A stretch of 64,000 nt of DNA from positions 62,001-126,000 of the forward strand of contig NZ_QHLL01000006.1 in the NCBI RefSeq assembly GCF_006864535.1, read 5' to 3'. Below the pieces are notes generated by a model that was given only the letters and a program-made list of their open reading frames with translations, did not search any database and was not told the DNA's origin. Shown in pieces: positions 18,358 through 29,523 of this stretch; position 1 is the stretch's first letter; every line of letters begins with the position of its first letter. This DNA is from Campylobacter sp. MIT 12-8780 (lineage in GTDB: Bacteria > Campylobacterota > Campylobacteria > Campylobacterales > Campylobacteraceae). The translations under genes were made by a program, and so were the position numbers.

Positions 18358-19257
18358 TTAATCACTCAAATACTCCCCTTTGTATTTTACCGCGAACAGA
18401 TAAATACTCAAGCCGATAAGCAACACGCTCACGCCTACAATAAGATAAATGGCATAAATCATCTGTGATAATTCGCCAGTTACAAGCTTAAAGACTAGCA
18501 TTAAAGCCTCTATAGCTAAAGCAATGATAATAGAGCCTAAAAAACGCACCATAGTTTTTTGAATACCACTTTTTTCTTTTTTGCTTCGCATAAGCACTTC
18601 TTCTTCAATCACGGTTTTAGCTAGATCAAAGATAGCCAAGGCTAAAGTGATCGCAATCGTGCTTTCAAACATTTGTTGAATTTCAATCCCACTTTGATAA
18701 AAAAGGCTAACAATGCCTCTGTGAAGCAAAAAGCAAGTGATGATAAAAAGCACAAAAGCAAAACAAAAATACACCACGCGAGAAAACTGCATAAAGAAAA
18801 ACTCAAATTGACTCGCTTGGATAATCTTAAGAATTTCAACGAGTTTCATATCTATACACACAACGCATTCAAGCTTATTTTGCGCGTTAAAAATCGGCAT
18901 AGAAGCTGTTACACAAAGCTCATTATGCAAGCTTGAAGGATAAGGATCGCTTAAAACACAACGTCTTAATTTCACAGCCCTATAAAAATACGCTCTATTG
19001 CTTCTATCCTCGCCTTTACCGGTGCAAAATTCCTTTTTAAGACTGATGGTGTTTTCAAGTTGTTTGCCTGAAGGATCAAGCACATATAAAGCGTCAAAGT
19101 TTTTCACTTCATGAGCGAGCTTATCAAGGGCATTAAATACACTTGAAAGCTCTATCTTAGGGAGTTTGTTTGGTAAATTTCTTGTGAGTATATAACTCAT
19201 ATATGCTCTTGCTTTGTAGCGATTTTCTTCAAATTTTTGTATGTCTTTAATATACAT
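18358..19257 (-). CDS. pglG: PglG, membrane protein with PDC/Cache-like sensor domain
   Basis: A 299-residue protein whose first ~150 residues resemble a PDC/Cache sensor fold (DALYVLDPSGKQLENTISL and SNRAYFYRAVKLR). It is followed by three to four membrane segments in the C-terminal half (for example YFCFAFVLFIITCFLL). It has no histidine kinase or methyl-accepting domain. PglG is the last gene of the pgl locus and is known as dispensable or undefined for N-glycan synthesis; its ligand and partner are unknown. It starts one base after pglF stops. Confidence 0.85.
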   Translation of the reverse strand: MYIKDIQKFEENRYKARAYMSYILTRNLPNKLPKIELSSVFNALDKLAHEVKNFDALYVLDPSGKQLENTISLKKEFCTGKGEDRSNRAYFYRAVKLRRCVLSDPYPSSLHNELCVTASMPIFNAQNKLECVVCIDMKLVEILKIIQASQFEFFFMQFSRVVYFCFAFVLFIITCFLLHRGIVSLFYQSGIEIQQMFESTIAITLALAIFDLAKTVIEEEVLMRSKKEKSGIQKTMVRFLGSIIIALAIEALMLVFKLVTGELSQMIYAIYLIVGVSVLLIGLSIYLFAVKYKGEYLSD

Positions 19258-19258
19258 T

Positions 19259-21040
19259 TTATCCTTCTTTTGTGTTGTGCTTAAACTCTGGCACGATTTT
19301 GGCTAAAAGTGCGCTTATATCCTCATCTTTGCTTAGACAAAGCGTTTGAATTTGTTCATTTAACTTTGCAAGCTCATAAGGCTCACTCTTGGTTACAAAT
19401 ATGCTCTCATATTGCGTTTTAACATCGTTTTCATCGATCAAAAGCTCCTCAAAAAGCTTTTCGCCCTTTCTTAAGCCGGTGATTTTGATCCCAAGTTCAG
19501 GTTTGTTTGAGAGTGTAAGCATTTTTTTAGCTAGATCAATGATTTTTACCGGCTCGCCCATATCAAGCACGAAAAGCTCGCCACCTTTAGCAATAGCGGC
19601 TGCTTGCAATACAAGCTGAACTGCTTCGCTAACAAGCATAAAATAACGCACTATATTTTTATGCGTGATGGTTAAAGCCTCATTTGCAGCAATTTGAGCT
19701 TTAAATTTAGGAATCACGCTTCCACTTGAGCCAAGCACATTGCCAAAACGCACGCAAGCAACCTCAAAATCCTTGCTTGAAGAATTTAAAGTATAAAGCT
19801 CGCATACGCGTTTTGTACAACCCATAATACTTGTTGGACGCACGGCTTTATCTGTGCTTATCATAACAAAACGCTTAACCTTGTTTTTCTTAGCCAAATC
19901 ACAGAGTATCTTTGTTGCAAGTATGTTGTTAACCACTGCAGCGTGCGGATTTTGCTCGCAAAGCGGGACATGTTTATAAGCAGCTGCGTGCAAGATCAAA
20001 TCAGGTTTGTGCGTGCTTAAAAGAGTATCAAGCTTGCTTTCATCTAACAAGCTCATCATTACAGGCACGATTTTTTCTTTATGTTTGCTTAAATCTTCAT
20101 TGATCTGATATAAGTTGTATTCGCTGTGATCAAGCATAATGAGCTTTTTAGCCCCAAATTTGATACATTGCTTACACAGCTCGCTTCCTATGCTCCCTCC
20201 AGCTCCACTTACAAGGACTATCTTATCTTTTAAAAAGCTTACCACAGCGTTATTGTCTAAGTCTTTTGGCTTTCTAGCAAGCAAATCCTCTATGCTGATA
20301 TCTTTTGTTTGATTGCTTGTAAAAGAAAAAAGTTTGATATCATTTATCCCATATCCCACAAGCTCATCAAAGAGCTTTTTAAGCTCATCTTGCTCAAGCT
20401 TTAGAGCAATGATCGCTGTTTTTACGCCCTCTTTGCTTAACTCTTCAAGCTTGCTTTTATCTTTAACGATAAATTTATCACAATATGTGCCGATGAGTTC
20501 TTTTCTTGCATCAACTACGGCTACTGGATAAAGTCCCAAAGATCCTTCTTTGGCACCTTTGAGTAAATGTAAAGCCTTTGAAGTTGCTCCTACAACCACA
20601 CAAGGTGTTTCTTTCTCAAAACGCGTTTTTCTAAAATCCACAAGCATGCGTTTTGAAATACGAAGCGTGCCGATGAAGATATAAGAAAGGGCAAAATCTA
20701 TACCTATAACGCTTCTTGGAAAAGGGTTGAAAAAATCATCAAAAAAATAAAATATCACTAAAAATATAAGCTCAGCCAGCACCAAAGCCACAAAAATCTT
20801 GCGCGCTTCATTCAAAGAAAAAAACCGCCACGCTACCTTATAAATTCTAAAGGTAAAAAATAAGCCAATTTTAAGCACAAGCAAAATCACGCCAGCTTTA
20901 AACATACCAGCATAAAAGATATTTGGGATATCCCCGCTAAATCGTAACTCAAAAGCCAAAAAAATCGAAAGTGCAAATAATATCAAATCACAGCACAAAA
21001 AAAAGATCAATCTTTTGCTTTTATAAAAACTATCCCTCAT
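19259..21040 (-). CDS. pglF: UDP-GlcNAc 4,6-dehydratase PglF
   Basis: A 593-residue inner-membrane enzyme that starts UDP-diNAcBac synthesis by converting UDP-GlcNAc to the 4-keto-6-deoxy sugar. Four membrane segments occupy the first ~140 residues. The catalytic Rossmann domain begins near residue 275 with [14 protein letters not shown]. The active-site stretch [16 protein letters not shown] has the family's methionine where short-chain dehydrogenases have the Tyr of YxxxK. The downstream product goes to PglE, encoded just after it would be expected in the pathway order. Confidence 0.95.
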   Translation of the reverse strand: MRDSFYKSKRLIFFLCCDLILFALSIFLAFELRFSGDIPNIFYAGMFKAGVILLVLKIGLFFTFRIYKVAWRFFSLNEARKIFVALVLAELIFLVIFYFFDDFFNPFPRSVIGIDFALSYIFIGTLRISKRMLVDFRKTRFEKETPCVVVGATSKALHLLKGAKEGSLGLYPVAVVDARKELIGTYCDKFIVKDKSKLEELSKEGVKTAIIALKLEQDELKKLFDELVGYGINDIKLFSFTSNQTKDISIEDLLARKPKDLDNNAVVSFLKDKIVLVSGAGGSIGSELCKQCIKFGAKKLIMLDHSEYNLYQINEDLSKHKEKIVPVMMSLLDESKLDTLLSTHKPDLILHAAAYKHVPLCEQNPHAAVVNNILATKILCDLAKKNKVKRFVMISTDKAVRPTSIMGCTKRVCELYTLNSSSKDFEVACVRFGNVLGSSGSVIPKFKAQIAANEALTITHKNIVRYFMLVSEAVQLVLQAAAIAKGGELFVLDMGEPVKIIDLAKKMLTLSNKPELGIKITGLRKGEKLFEELLIDENDVKTQYESIFVTKSEPYELAKLNEQIQTLCLSKDEDISALLAKIVPEFKHNTKEG

Positions 21041-21043
21041 AAA

Positions 21044-22789
<1,746 letters not shown>

Positions 22790-22803
<14 letters not shown>

Positions 22804-23392
22804 TAAATTTGCTTGTGGTTGCGTTGCCATCTTTATTTACTCCACTTCTTTTAAGCACTTTTTCAAGGGTTAAAAAGGCTATTTTAAGATCTAAAAAAAA
22901 CGAACAATGCTCTATATAATAAAGATCAAGCTCAAATTTTTTCGCCCAGCTTATGTTATTACGCCCATTTACCTGAGCCCAGCCAGTAATACCCGGACGC
23001 ATATCATGGCGGTGTTTTTGAGCTTCATTATACAAAGGCAGATACTCAACGAGTAAAGGACGCGGTCCAATAAAACTCATATCGCCTTTTAAGACATTAA
23101 AAAGCTGAGGAAGTTCATCAAGGCTGAGCGAGCGAACAAGCTTGCCAAAGGGTTTTAAACGCTCTTCATCTGGCAAAAGCTCACCTTTTTCATCTCTTTC
23201 ATCACTCATAGTTTTAAACTTATAAATTTTAAATATCTTTTCATTTAAACCCGGACGAGCCTGCGTAAAAATCACGCCCCCTTGCACGAGTTTAAGTATG
23301 AAAGCTACAAAAAGCATTAAAGGGCTAAGTAAAATAAGCAAAAACAAAGCTGCTAAAAAGTCCAAAACGCGTTTGAAAAAGTGTTTATACAT
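22790..23392 (-). CDS. pglC: Phosphoglycosyl transferase PglC
   Basis: A 200-residue monotopic membrane enzyme that transfers phospho-diNAcBac to undecaprenyl phosphate, the first membrane step of N-glycan assembly. It has a single N-terminal re-entrant hydrophobic segment ([20 protein letters not shown]) and the catalytic Asp-Glu pair in [12 protein letters not shown], followed by SFIGPRPLL and [14 protein letters not shown]. In this genome it is separated from pglA by a nickel/peptide transporter operon and seems to have its own promoter. Confidence 0.95.
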
Positions 23393-23429
23393 AATCTTTC
23401 TTTGTTTTAAGTTGTGCTTTAAAAGCTTG

Positions 23430-23435
23430 ATTATA
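23430..23435 (-). promoter_or_regulatory. Putative -10 element (TATAAT) for pglC
   Basis: Read on the minus strand, TATAAT lies 38 bases before the pglC start codon in the 135-base gap after the ABC operon. It predicts a leader of about 30 bases. It would let pglCDEFG be expressed independently of the inserted operon. The rest of the gap shows no gene. Confidence 0.5.
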
Positions 23436-23527
23436 ATGTGTTTTGTTAAATGAAATTTAATGAGTTTTTCACTCTAAAATATTTTACTTGCTTTATTTAG
23501 AGAGAAAATAGATATATTTGACAATCT

Positions 23528-24199
23528 TTAGTTCAATGTGATGATTTTAGGCTTAAAATTCAAAAAAAGTTCTTTTTGATGAGAGATGAAAACATAGCTA
23601 ATTTGCCTTTGATCTTGAAGCTTTTTAAGATAAGAAAGTATATTAATGCTTGCACTCAAGTCAAGACAAGCACTTATTTCATCTAATATTAACAGCTTAG
23701 GAGAAGGGAGCAAAGCCCTAATAAGTCCTAGCCTACTTGCCATTCCTCCGCTAAGTTGCTGCGCTTTTAGGTTCAAGAAGCTTTTATCAAATTCAAAAAG
23801 TTCTAAAAGCCCATCAAAAGCTTTTAGATTGACTTTAAGATTAAAATTTTCATAGATTTCATCAATGAGTTGCTTTGCTTTTTTATAGGGATTAAGAGCG
23901 AGTTTTTGTTCTTGAAAAACATATTGTATATGTCTTCTTAGCTGTCTTTGTTGTTCAAAATTAAGTGAAAAAATATTTTTATCTTCAAAAAAAATTTTTC
24001 CAGAGCTTGGTTTTTCAATCATACATAAAATTCGGGCAAGCGTGCTCTTACCACTACCACTTTCTCCTTCTATGAGTAAATTTTCACCAATCTTTAAAGA
24101 AAAATTCAATTCCTTAAAAATTTTTATAAATTCAAGATTACTATAAAAATGTTTTTTGAAGGCGTATTGTTTGGTAAGATTTTCTACTCTTAAAAGCAT
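23528..24199 (-). CDS. nikV: Nickel/oligopeptide ABC transporter ATP-binding protein (NikE/OppF type)
   Basis: A 223-residue ATPase and the last gene of a five-gene importer operon. It shows Walker A EGESGSGKSTLARIL, the signature LSGGMASRLGLIRALL and Walker B LLILDEISACLD with ISH. It is shorter than usual OppF proteins and lacks the C-terminal oligopeptide/dipeptide extension. It would pair with the next ATPase to drive uptake. Gene order (binding protein, two permeases, two ATPases) matches C. jejuni nikZYXWV, from which the symbol is taken by analogy; the substrate could also be a peptide or metal-histidine complex. Confidence 0.75.
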   Translation of the reverse strand: MLLRVENLTKQYAFKKHFYSNLEFIKIFKELNFSLKIGENLLIEGESGSGKSTLARILCMIEKPSSGKIFFEDKNIFSLNFEQQRQLRRHIQYVFQEQKLALNPYKKAKQLIDEIYENFNLKVNLKAFDGLLELFEFDKSFLNLKAQQLSGGMASRLGLIRALLPSPKLLILDEISACLDLSASINILSYLKKLQDQRQISYVFISHQKELFLNFKPKIITLN

Positions 24200-24948
24200 A
24201 TTTGCCTTTCGTAAAGCTTGAGTAATTCCCTAGCATATAGGCTTTGTGGATTTTGAAAAAAATCAGCTTTTAAGCCTTGCTCAACAATTTCTCCTTTTTC
24301 AAGCACAATGATTTTGTCGCTAAGTTGCTTGATAAAATCAAGATCATGAGAGATGAGTATAAGGCTTGTATTATTTTTTATATTGTTTAGAATTTGACTA
24401 ATTTTGTCTATATTTTTTTGATCAAGAGAACTTGTTAATTCGTCGCAAATTAGCACTTTTGCTCCACAGGCTAGGGCTAGGGCAAATTGCACTCTCATTG
24501 CCATTCCACCGCTAAGCTGATAAGGCATGCTATGCCAAATTCTTTCTTTATCTTTAAGCAAACAAGCATCAAAATATATAAAAGCAAGTTCTTTAAGTTT
24601 TTTAGAAGTGAGCTGAGTATGTGTTTTAAGACAAATTTCAAAATACCTTCCTATATCCAAAAAAGGATGAAAGCTTGCCTTAGAATCTTGAAAGATGTAT
24701 GCAACTTGCGATCTTAAATCTTGCAAATTTTTACATTGAAGTATATCAAAAGAATTAACTTCGCACTTTTTTGCATTTAAAGAAAGGTTTTTATCCAAGA
24801 GTTTTATTAAGGATTTAGCCAACAAGCTCTTACCACTACCGCTTTTACCTATAATCCCTAATATCTCATGTTCTTTAAGATGAAAACTGATGTCCTTTAG
24901 TAAAGCCTTATTTTGAAAACAAACATTGAGTTTTTCACAGCAAATCAA
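24190..24948 (-). CDS. nikW: Nickel/oligopeptide ABC transporter ATP-binding protein (NikD/OppD type)
   Basis: A 252-residue ATPase. Walker A is GKSGSGKSLLAKSL, the signature is LSGGMAMRVQFALAL and the Walker B region is VLICDELTSSLD with ISHDL. It overlaps the upstream permease by four bases and the next ATPase by ten, consistent with one operon. It forms a heterodimeric motor with its neighbour. Function follows from operon type; symbol by analogy with the Campylobacter Nik operon. Confidence 0.75.
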   Translation of the reverse strand: MICCEKLNVCFQNKALLKDISFHLKEHEILGIIGKSGSGKSLLAKSLIKLLDKNLSLNAKKCEVNSFDILQCKNLQDLRSQVAYIFQDSKASFHPFLDIGRYFEICLKTHTQLTSKKLKELAFIYFDACLLKDKERIWHSMPYQLSGGMAMRVQFALALACGAKVLICDELTSSLDQKNIDKISQILNNIKNNTSLILISHDLDFIKQLSDKIIVLEKGEIVEQGLKADFFQNPQSLYARELLKLYERQICF

Positions 24949-25730
24949 ATTTTTACTCCCAAACTATCTTGTAAAAAATTAGCTAAAGCGAGCAAGGGTA
25001 ATATAAGTAATAATAAAAAAAATAATGGAAAAACCACAAGCCACCATGCACCGATAAAAATAGCTTTTGCTCCCTCGCTAAGTAAAATTCCCAAGCTCGC
25101 CTCCCCTAAATTTACACCCAGCCCAAAGAAACTTAAACTTGCTTCATTGCCTATAGCATGAGCTATATTAAGTATAAAAATAACAAGGATTATATTAAGA
25201 CTTGCCGGTAAAACCTGTCTTAATAAAGCTTTTAATCTTGTGCTTCCTAGAACAATGGCTGAAAGATAAAAGTCCGTTTTTTGCACCTTATCAATTTCAT
25301 TATCTAAAAGCTTAACGATATAAGCAAAATGTGCTAAGGCGATGATACAAGCCATGACAAATAAATTTGCGCCTAAAAAACTTTGCACAAACATAACAAT
25401 AATTAAAGAAGGCAAAGCAAGCAAAGCGTCAATAACGCCAAGAAAAAAAGTATGCAAAAATAATCTTGAAACAAAGGCATAAACAAGTGCGATGGTTAAA
25501 GCTAAAAACGAGGCTATAAATCCAACAAAAAATGAAACTCTAAGTGCGTAAGCACAACGCACAAAAAGATCGCGTCCCAGTAAATCTGTGCCAAAAAAAT
25601 GCTTGAAGCTTGGGTATTGTCTAGCCTGTGATAGATCGACTAAATTTGCATCATATGGGCTAAGCAAAGGAACGAATAAAGCAAACAATAAGCAAAAAAG
25701 AAATGGACTTAAAATCAAAATCTTACGCAT
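24945..25730 (-). CDS. nikX: Nickel/oligopeptide ABC transporter permease (NikC/DppC type)
   Basis: A 261-residue inner-membrane permease with about six membrane segments. The family segments HFFGTDLLGRDLFVR near the N terminus and FGLGVNLGEASLGILL near the C terminus are typical of the second permease of dipeptide/nickel systems. Here GTDLLGRDLF precedes the membrane core. It overlaps the upstream permease by eight bases and the downstream ATPase by four. Confidence 0.8.
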   Translation of the reverse strand: MRKILILSPFLFCLLFALFVPLLSPYDANLVDLSQARQYPSFKHFFGTDLLGRDLFVRCAYALRVSFFVGFIASFLALTIALVYAFVSRLFLHTFFLGVIDALLALPSLIIVMFVQSFLGANLFVMACIIALAHFAYIVKLLDNEIDKVQKTDFYLSAIVLGSTRLKALLRQVLPASLNIILVIFILNIAHAIGNEASLSFFGLGVNLGEASLGILLSEGAKAIFIGAWWLVVFPLFFLLLLILPLLALANFLQDSLGVKI

Positions 25731-26667
25731 AAATTTGCCTTGGATTGATTATTTTGCAAAGATATTGAGCAAAGATATTAACCAAAGTAACTGCAATAAT
25801 ACTTAAGCTAAGTATAGCAAGAACGATAGGATAATCTTTAAACAAAATACTTTTAACAAGCAAATTTCCTATACCCTCATAAGCAAAAACATTTTCTATC
25901 ACCACTGCATTCATGATAAAACTTACAAAAGAAGCAGCAAAATAGGTGATAATAGAGCTTAAAGCATGGATAAGTATAAAATGAAAATAAATTCTTTTTA
26001 TACTCAATCCTCTTGCAAAAGCTGCTTCAATAAAGCCTTGATTTAAACTCTCTATTAAAGCTGTTCTTGTTAATCTTAAAAATACTGCAAGATGGGATAA
26101 TACCAAAGCACTAACAGGTAAGATAAGATGTAAGATTTTATTAAAAAAATCTTGTTCAAAACCAAGATCGCTCACACCAGAACTTGGAAAAATTCCTAAA
26201 AATACACTAAATACAAGAATAAGAGCCAAACTTAAAGCAAAACTTGGTAGGGCAAAAAAACTCATACAGACAATGTTGATAATTCTATCAAACAAAGTAT
26301 CTCTATAAATCACACTTAAAACTCCAAGAAATAAACTTAAGAAAAATAAAAGTGCAAAAGCACTTATAGTCAGTGTTAAGGTATGGGGTAAGCGTTCTTT
26401 AAGGATATTATTCACAGATTCACCATTAATCAAAGAAAAGCCAAAATCTCCCTTTAAAACGCCCTTAGCCCAACTGAGGTATTGTTCCAAAAGAGGCTTA
26501 TCAAGATTAAGATTGCTTTCAATCTGTATTTTTATCTGCTCATTTACTGCTTGTGGTGAGCTTGCAAACACAACACTTCCTTTGCTTGAATGAATAAGCA
26601 TAAGGCATAAAAAACCCACCACGAAAACAAGTATAAAAGCACAGAATAAACGCTTAAAAACAAACAA
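25723..26667 (-). CDS. nikY: Nickel/oligopeptide ABC transporter permease (NikB/DppB type)
   Basis: A 314-residue permease with an N-terminal membrane anchor, a periplasmic loop and about five more segments. The EAA-loop equivalent is NQGFIEAAFARGLSIKRIYF, and KPLLEQYLSWAKGVLKGDFG is the family's N-terminal signature. It lies 11 bases after the binding-protein gene. With the partner permease it forms the membrane channel. Confidence 0.8.
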   Translation of the reverse strand: MFVFKRLFCAFILVFVVGFLCLMLIHSSKGSVVFASSPQAVNEQIKIQIESNLNLDKPLLEQYLSWAKGVLKGDFGFSLINGESVNNILKERLPHTLTLTISAFALLFFLSLFLGVLSVIYRDTLFDRIINIVCMSFFALPSFALSLALILVFSVFLGIFPSSGVSDLGFEQDFFNKILHLILPVSALVLSHLAVFLRLTRTALIESLNQGFIEAAFARGLSIKRIYFHFILIHALSSIITYFAASFVSFIMNAVVIENVFAYEGIGNLLVKSILFKDYPIVLAILSLSIIAVTLVNIFAQYLCKIINPRQIYA

Positions 26668-26678
26668 TGCTTAAAACT

Positions 26679-28208
26679 CTATTTTTTTTGCCATTGCCAA
26701 GCATTGAGTGTGAAACCCACACCATGATGTCCTAAAACATAAGGTTTAATGCCACTTATGTTTTTATTATAAACCAAAGCAAATTTTAAATACGCTATGA
26801 ATATATAAGGAGGATCATCGTGAATAGCATTGATAAACTCAGCATACGCTTTTTGTCGCTCATTTTTATCTAGGCTAGTTCTTGCTTTAATTAAAGCTTT
26901 ATCTACTTTTTCATTGCTATAATGCCCAAAATTCCAGCCATTTTGATTAATCTTTTCACTTGCAAATACTCTAAAGGTATGGAAATCTGGATCATAAGGA
27001 CTGCCCCAGCCCACTAAAAAGCTATCAACCTTAGTATAATCAAAGCTTCCAGAAGGCTTTGCTATGCCCTTTGCTTCAATACCAAGTTTTTTAAATTCGC
27101 TTACAAGTAAATTAATTAATGCTACGCGCAAAGGATCGTTGCTCATGGTATAAATTTCAAAGCTCAAAGTCTTACCATTTTTTTCAAGAATTCCTTTAGA
27201 ATTTTTCTTATAGCCTGCTTGGGTTAAAATTTGCGAAGCTTTTGCAAGATCATAATCAAATTTTTGATATTTCAATGGACTTGCCCAAGATATTTGCAAG
27301 GGTTGATACGCCTCACTTCCAAGCGAGTGTAATAATTTTTCAACAACAGCTTTTCTGTCTACAGCATAATTTAAAGCTAGTCTTACTGCTTTATCTTTTA
27401 AAATTTCATTTTTAAAATTAAACATTAAAGCTCTGTAATCAGCACTTTTTTCGATTAAAACTTTGAAATTTTTATCATTTTGAAAATCTTTTACCAACTC
27501 AAAGCTCGCTAAAGCAACATCTAAGTTTCCAGCCTTTAGCTCAATTGCACTTACATTAGGGTCTGGTTGGTGCTTAAGTATGAGTTTTTTACTTTGCACT
27601 TTGCCAAGATAAAAATTTTCATTTGCTTCAAGGATCATGAATTGCCCTTTTTTCCATTGTTTAAGTTTAAAAGGTCCTGTGCCTATAGGATTTTGATTAA
27701 ATTTATCAAGATTTATATCTTTACCTTCAAGCAAATGAGCAGGTAGTATGCCTAAGCTCAAAGCGTCTAAAAGAGCTGGGAAAGGCTGGGAAAGTGTGAT
27801 TTTAATCTTATAATCATTGATAAGTTCAATCTTTTTTATGTTTTCAAAATTTGCCTTTGTTGGTGCATTAAGTTTAGGGTCGATTAAAGTTTGAAGTGTA
27901 AATTGCACATCTTTTGCACTAAATTTAATCCCATCATGCCAAAGTATATCATTACGTAATTCAAATTCATAGCTTAAGCCATCTTTACTTATACTCCAAG
28001 ATTTTGCAAGATCGGGTTGAGCCTGCATATTTTGATCAAAATGAACAAGTCCAGAAAAAATGAGTCCTATTGCAGCGTCATGGTCTTCGCTAAATACAGG
28101 ATTGATCCTTTCTGGTTCATTTTCAACACCGATAACTATAGTATCTTTTGGCGTAGCTGCAAATAAAAAAACAGCACTTAATACCAGCAACAAATACTTT
28201 CTAAACAT
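26679..28208 (-). CDS. nikZ: Nickel/oligopeptide ABC transporter periplasmic binding protein (NikZ-like)
   Basis: A 509-residue family 5 solute-binding protein with a signal peptide (MFRKYLLLVLSAVFLFAAT) and no lipobox cysteine. Family stretches include AKSWSISKDGLSYEFELR, WHDGIKFSAKDVQFTL and GTGPFKLKQWKKGQ. A histidine pair near the C terminus (residues 494-495, LGHHGVGF) is where nickel binders of this family can coordinate metal, but this is not proven here. It heads the operon and has an AT-rich promoter with TATAAT and a striking GC palindrome upstream. C. jejuni NikZ has the same size and operon order. Confidence 0.78.
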   Translation of the reverse strand: MFRKYLLLVLSAVFLFAATPKDTIVIGVENEPERINPVFSEDHDAAIGLIFSGLVHFDQNMQAQPDLAKSWSISKDGLSYEFELRNDILWHDGIKFSAKDVQFTLQTLIDPKLNAPTKANFENIKKIELINDYKIKITLSQPFPALLDALSLGILPAHLLEGKDINLDKFNQNPIGTGPFKLKQWKKGQFMILEANENFYLGKVQSKKLILKHQPDPNVSAIELKAGNLDVALASFELVKDFQNDKNFKVLIEKSADYRALMFNFKNEILKDKAVRLALNYAVDRKAVVEKLLHSLGSEAYQPLQISWASPLKYQKFDYDLAKASQILTQAGYKKNSKGILEKNGKTLSFEIYTMSNDPLRVALINLLVSEFKKLGIEAKGIAKPSGSFDYTKVDSFLVGWGSPYDPDFHTFRVFASEKINQNGWNFGHYSNEKVDKALIKARTSLDKNERQKAYAEFINAIHDDPPYIFIAYLKFALVYNKNISGIKPYVLGHHGVGFTLNAWQWQKK

Positions 28209-28242
28209 TTACACTCCTTGTTGTTATAAAATTTTTTAAAAG

Positions 28243-28248
28243 ATTATA
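28243..28248 (-). promoter_or_regulatory. Putative -10 element (TATAAT) of the Nik-type operon
   Basis: On the minus strand TATAAT lies 35 bases before the start codon of the binding-protein gene, predicting transcription from about 28236. The ribosome-binding site is AAGGAGTGTAA. Confidence 0.55.
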
Positions 28249-28272
28249 GTATAAAATAAATTTTTTAGTAAG

Positions 28273-28284
28273 CCCCCTAGGGGG
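28273..28284. promoter_or_regulatory. GC palindrome CCCCCTAGGGGG, candidate operator
   Basis: A perfect 12-base palindrome of five C, TA, five G stands in an AT-rich gap, centred about 42 bases upstream of the predicted start of the Nik-type operon. This overlaps the -35 region, a usual site for a repressor or activator. No known operator of this sequence is recognised with confidence. Confidence 0.5.
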
Positions 28285-28348
28285 ATATTTTTAGGACAAA
28301 AAGAAAAAATAATTACATAAAGAGCTGATCTAAAACGCAGAGCAAAAT

Positions 28349-29515
28349 TTAATTAAAGTTTATTTTGTTTTGTGCTTCATAAATTCTAACTTTCATAAGC
28401 TCATCATAAAGCTTTAAATACCTTGCAGCGATGAGATTTTCATCGTAGTTTAGAGCGTCTTTATAAGCGTTGTTGGCTAAATTTACTCTTAATCTTTCAT
28501 CATCGAGTAAGAGTTTGATTTTCTCACTTAAGTCTTTACTATCTGCAGTTTTTGCCCAAAGTCCATCAACGCCGTTTCTTACAGCTTCCACGCAACCTTC
28601 ACAATCACTTACCACCACAGCTTTTTTACACGCTTTTGCTTCCAAAACACTGACCGGGAAGCCTTCTTTATAGCTTGGTAGGACAAAAATATCGCTTAGG
28701 TTAAGCAAAAAAGCGATGTCTTCTCTTGAGCCTAGATAGCACACTTTGCCTCCATTTAAGAACTTTAAATCAGCACAAGATTTGTTCTCATCGCGTCCGC
28801 CAACAAGAATAAAATTTGCAAAGTTATTTAAGCTTAAAGCTGCTTCATAAAATTCTTTTATACCCTTGTGCCATAAAGCCCTTGCAACCATTATAACCAA
28901 AGGTTTATGAGGATCAAGTTTGTGTTCTTTGAAAAAATGCTCTTTTTGCTCTTTGCTTACAATCATAGGAAAAAATTGTCTTAAGTTTATACCAACTGAT
29001 TTGATGATGATGATTTTTTCCTCTTTTAAGCCAAGATTTTGCATAAAATGAGCGTTGCTTTCATTTACAAAGATGAATTTATCAGCGATTGTAAAAGAAA
29101 TTTTGTATAAAAGCTCTATATTAAGGCGAACGAGGCGAGTTTTTAAGTCATTGTCGATATAAAAGCTACCTAAGCCCTCAACAAGCGCGAGTTTATAAGG
29201 AATTTTTGCAAATTTTGCAGCGATTAGCCCGAAGGTATTGCTTTTGTGAGCTGCACTTTGAATGAGATCGAGTTTAAGCTTTTTTAAAAGCTTTAAAAGC
29301 GAGAGAAAGTTCAAAAACACTACAAAAGGGTTGATAGAGCTTCTTTTTAGCTCATAAAAAACAACCTTAAAACCCATTTTTTCAAGCTTTAAAGCGTATT
29401 CATCTTTTGGTAAGATGAGTAAAACTTCATCATTTCTTGCCTCCAAAGCCTTAATTATAGGCATTCTAAAATGATATACACTTGCCCCACTATGGCTTAA
29501 AAATCCTACTCTCAC
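28349..29515 (-). CDS. pglA: N,N'-diacetylbacillosaminyl-diphospho-undecaprenol alpha-1,3-GalNAc transferase PglA
   Basis: A 388-residue GT4 glycosyltransferase adding the first GalNAc to the lipid-linked diNAcBac. It is very similar along its length to C. jejuni PglA (MRVGFLSHSGASVYHFRMP, HKSNTFGLIAAKFAKIP, LPSYKEGFPVSVLEAKAC). The EX7E motif of GT4 enzymes is in EGFPVSVLE. It lies eight bases after pglB on the cytoplasmic-assembly side of the pathway. Its usual neighbour pglC is displaced by the ABC operon. Confidence 0.95.
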   Translation of the reverse strand: MRVGFLSHSGASVYHFRMPIIKALEARNDEVLLILPKDEYALKLEKMGFKVVFYELKRSSINPFVVFLNFLSLLKLLKKLKLDLIQSAAHKSNTFGLIAAKFAKIPYKLALVEGLGSFYIDNDLKTRLVRLNIELLYKISFTIADKFIFVNESNAHFMQNLGLKEEKIIIIKSVGINLRQFFPMIVSKEQKEHFFKEHKLDPHKPLVIMVARALWHKGIKEFYEAALSLNNFANFILVGGRDENKSCADLKFLNGGKVCYLGSREDIAFLLNLSDIFVLPSYKEGFPVSVLEAKACKKAVVVSDCEGCVEAVRNGVDGLWAKTADSKDLSEKIKLLLDDERLRVNLANNAYKDALNYDENLIAARYLKLYDELMKVRIYEAQNKINFN

Positions 29516-29523
29516 AGCTTTAC

